This document shows, piece after piece, positions 25,001-25,610 of a stretch of DNA of 25,610 bases (the stretch's first letter is position 1; the number at the start of each line of letters is the position of its first letter). Below the pieces are notes generated by a model, which searched no databases, was not told the DNA's origin, and saw nothing but the letters and a program-made list of their open reading frames with translations. This DNA is from a virus. Location of the stretch: the IMG/VR virus record IMGVR_UViG_3300025109_000059, positions 1 through 25,610 of that record; one strand, 5' to 3'. Made by a program: the position numbers and the translations under genes.

Positions 25001-25610
25001 TCGTATGCTGTAACTGTGATAGATCTTGGAGCTCCCATTCATTTAATGGCAAAGCTATTTATGGTTGATCACAGTGATCTTCTTCCTGATCCTAATCTTT
25101 TGTTTAATTCAACAGTCATGCCAACAATATCAGGTGAGGCTTTAGGGAAGGGAACCGCACAAGCCCTAGTAGACGAAGGAGCAACTGCATCTGGTATTCC
25201 TACAGACCAACTAAACATATGGATGTCAGATTCTGCCAGATTCATGGATGAGAATAACAATCCGATTACAAAGGCATTTGCAAGCACAGCGGGAAGGGGA
25301 CTTGCTGGTGTCCTAACAAGGCTAGAATTTGACTGGCTTGATGAGTCTTTTAACTGGGAAATTGACTGGAATTCAAGAGCTCCTATGGGTGTCAAGGTTG
25401 ACATAGCATTCACACCAATACACGATCTTCCCCCAGGCCTCGATCACTCTGGGTACAACAGGGCACCAGTCTACAATGTTGGTGAGATAATGAGGTATGT
25501 TGCCGGCGATCCCTACCCAGACGATGGTGCTGCATCAGAGGACTCATACACGAGACACGGAGGCACAGGCGCAGCATCTAATAATCCTGAATCTCCATAT
25601 GAGTATGCTG
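21992..25610 (+). CDS. Very large baseplate / tail-tube initiator-like protein (3' end outside window)
   Basis: The frame is open from ATG 21992 to the last base, 1206 complete codons without a stop. It overlaps the preceding gene by 19 nt; GTAAAAG and the coupling to that gene replace a strong ribosome site. Residues 1 to about 330 are acidic, Ser/Asp/Asn-rich and probably flexible. An Ala-rich hydrophobic stretch follows (about 365-385, AQAAAAIAAMLVVAQ). From about 669, FHAFLTRLTDSFTPSYVRTS, then VYKNTTRSIALSFYVVATS, MWWKINKLTTLVYPSW and, near 770, RMRVGDVIKG, give a pattern I associate with gp48-like tube-initiator or baseplate proteins of T4-like phages: a tail-tube-like beta fold with a helix and a Tyr-Pro-containing strand. 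Location after the tape measure agrees. The complete length and C-terminal domains are unknown. It could instead be another large baseplate wedge or hub protein. Confidence 0.6.
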   Translation, partial: MAREKLKDFLRSIGATSDKITYTVEDEDFDGLAKVGDDLGIDPGTGQPLVDLDVEAIGLLGDYAKFIVDMSDNLFTVEGGNKEAASGNRGDSIVLAENTGVTKPFITQGDTLGSVMSSYSNSGMFGEDLDKILDKTGKVSPKMQYDGTEVVNGGPLRSGNTLLSSIDGEDAIPQSGITEVDSTSYTPESLAQEAVESFITNNNRFSPSNVDFKAYAPVPTDTTSFDAGNNDAGTSTSQSQIGKFDKNSIKMINDNLKDVGSSLLLKMAGWDSSVTPGDSSNPDTFDFDKDDNLDNPNTPMRQIDPELFRARSAYNTPQFPKTGMSTRAGKGSFLTQDDLSSTKYTYSFGTTNTSDTQFSSEFNQDILIAQAAAAIAAMLVVAQETFGQISNMVNKRARLGNGPYFAGQSTIIATKAKFELIRNTVLTPTTYPYSDAVNQGFLVLFDGSVGGDPSQADEIGKYQQVQEAPGFWLAVARSVLRSFEYFATVNSDIMNGSVTSSSSSSLSNILNSISMSGILNILNVAATIGDVSLKMNGGMPGINSNHSVGPWNIDSLADGPGTRVSKSRTQDGLTSLSLAWRTSSTPALYMIPRNVMRAAEDMGTLVNGTNPLKGMMGSNLIKKTYIDASAEGPNARIPGEIVERMENTLDAEYVPFYFHDLRTNEIVSFHAFLTRLTDSFTPSYVRTSGYGRLDEVQVYKNTTRSIALSFYVVATSKDDFNEMWWKINKLTTLVYPSWTKGTKVTVGSDATESVFTQPFSQILGASPVIRMRVGDVIKGNYSKFNLARMFGIGDEDVMPVVQGEDAAVSATPPVPVAIAVKSKLRAEPFGTKAFSALFSSPLTLLGDGPNNTRIARALLSQLLVNGFANPLGISAIVSRMQDPDRSTNIIPLSPTVAGALATGTSVLSAGTAGTGLPLDWLTGYKPSEIVYLKATTGKLYKVASLDGGNVVQHPDNSSEYRVTRPLKAMVIFRSSVALEGKSAAHSSPTFKGPKRRGNPTQKTSYAVTVIDLGAPIHLMAKLFMVDHSDLLPDPNLLFNSTVMPTISGEALGKGTAQALVDEGATASGIPTDQLNIWMSDSARFMDENNNPITKAFASTAGRGLAGVLTRLEFDWLDESFNWEIDWNSRAPMGVKVDIAFTPIHDLPPGLDHSGYNRAPVYNVGEIMRYVAGDPYPDDGAASEDSYTRHGGTGAASNNPESPYEYA

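Noticed and set aside
22312-25413. Series of short minus-strand frames opposite the large baseplate-like gene
   Set aside because: The plus-strand frame is open without interruption for 1206 codons and has recognisable domain patterns, so these are shadows.
1-25610. tRNA genes, CRISPR array, insertion sequences, attachment sites or integrase
   Set aside because: I looked on both strands and found no cloverleaf, no regularly spaced repeats, no transposase or integrase and no terminal inverted repeats.

Overview
The window is a run of head and tail structural genes from a tailed phage with a contractile tail (myovirus). Every supported gene is on the + strand, the genes are tightly packed, and there is no RNA gene, transposon or CRISPR array. 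The proteins read as a distant T4-like set: gp22-like scaffold, gp23-like major capsid protein, gp13-, gp14- and gp15-like neck proteins, two gp18-like sheath proteins, a gp19-like tube protein, a gp26-like baseplate-hub or tail-assembly protein, a tape measure protein and a very large baseplate or tube-initiator protein cut by the window end. The capsid genes precede the neck genes, unlike T4, and several proteins are much longer than their T4 counterparts. This suggests a divergent, possibly large-genome relative of T4. The sequence is AT-rich, with AGA/AGG as the usual Arg codons. The host cannot be named from the sequence.

Layout. 1-1911: the 3' end of an unrecognised gene and three small unrecognised genes. 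1937-5387: scaffold and major capsid protein, closed by a strong terminator. 5567-6814: an FtsZ/tubulin-family GTPase with an acidic N-terminal extension. 6936-7505: a Gly/Ala/Thr-rich, probably virion-associated protein, closed by a second terminator. 7624-7902: a small protein ending in an AT-hook-like tail. 8055-11129: three neck and tail-completion genes. 11180-17985: two tandem sheath paralogues and the tube protein, closed by a third terminator. 18095-21759: tail assembly genes, with a possible programmed frameshift on a run of seven Ts, leading to the tape measure gene. 21771-25610: a small gene and the large baseplate-like gene, which overlap.

How the genes work together. The scaffold and capsid protein would build the prohead. 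The gp13/14/15-like proteins would close the neck and cap the tail. The tape measure and its chaperones would set tail length while the tube polymerises, the sheath would assemble around it, and the last protein would sit at the baseplate end. The terminators divide the window into transcription blocks, and two of them are followed within about 45 bp by the same TATAAATG octamer, which resembles a T4 late promoter.

The most notable points are the FtsZ-like GTPase inside a capsid gene block, the candidate +1/-2 frameshift between the tube and tape measure genes, and the pair of oversized sheath proteins. All protein assignments rest on reading motifs and recalling family sequences; no search was run.
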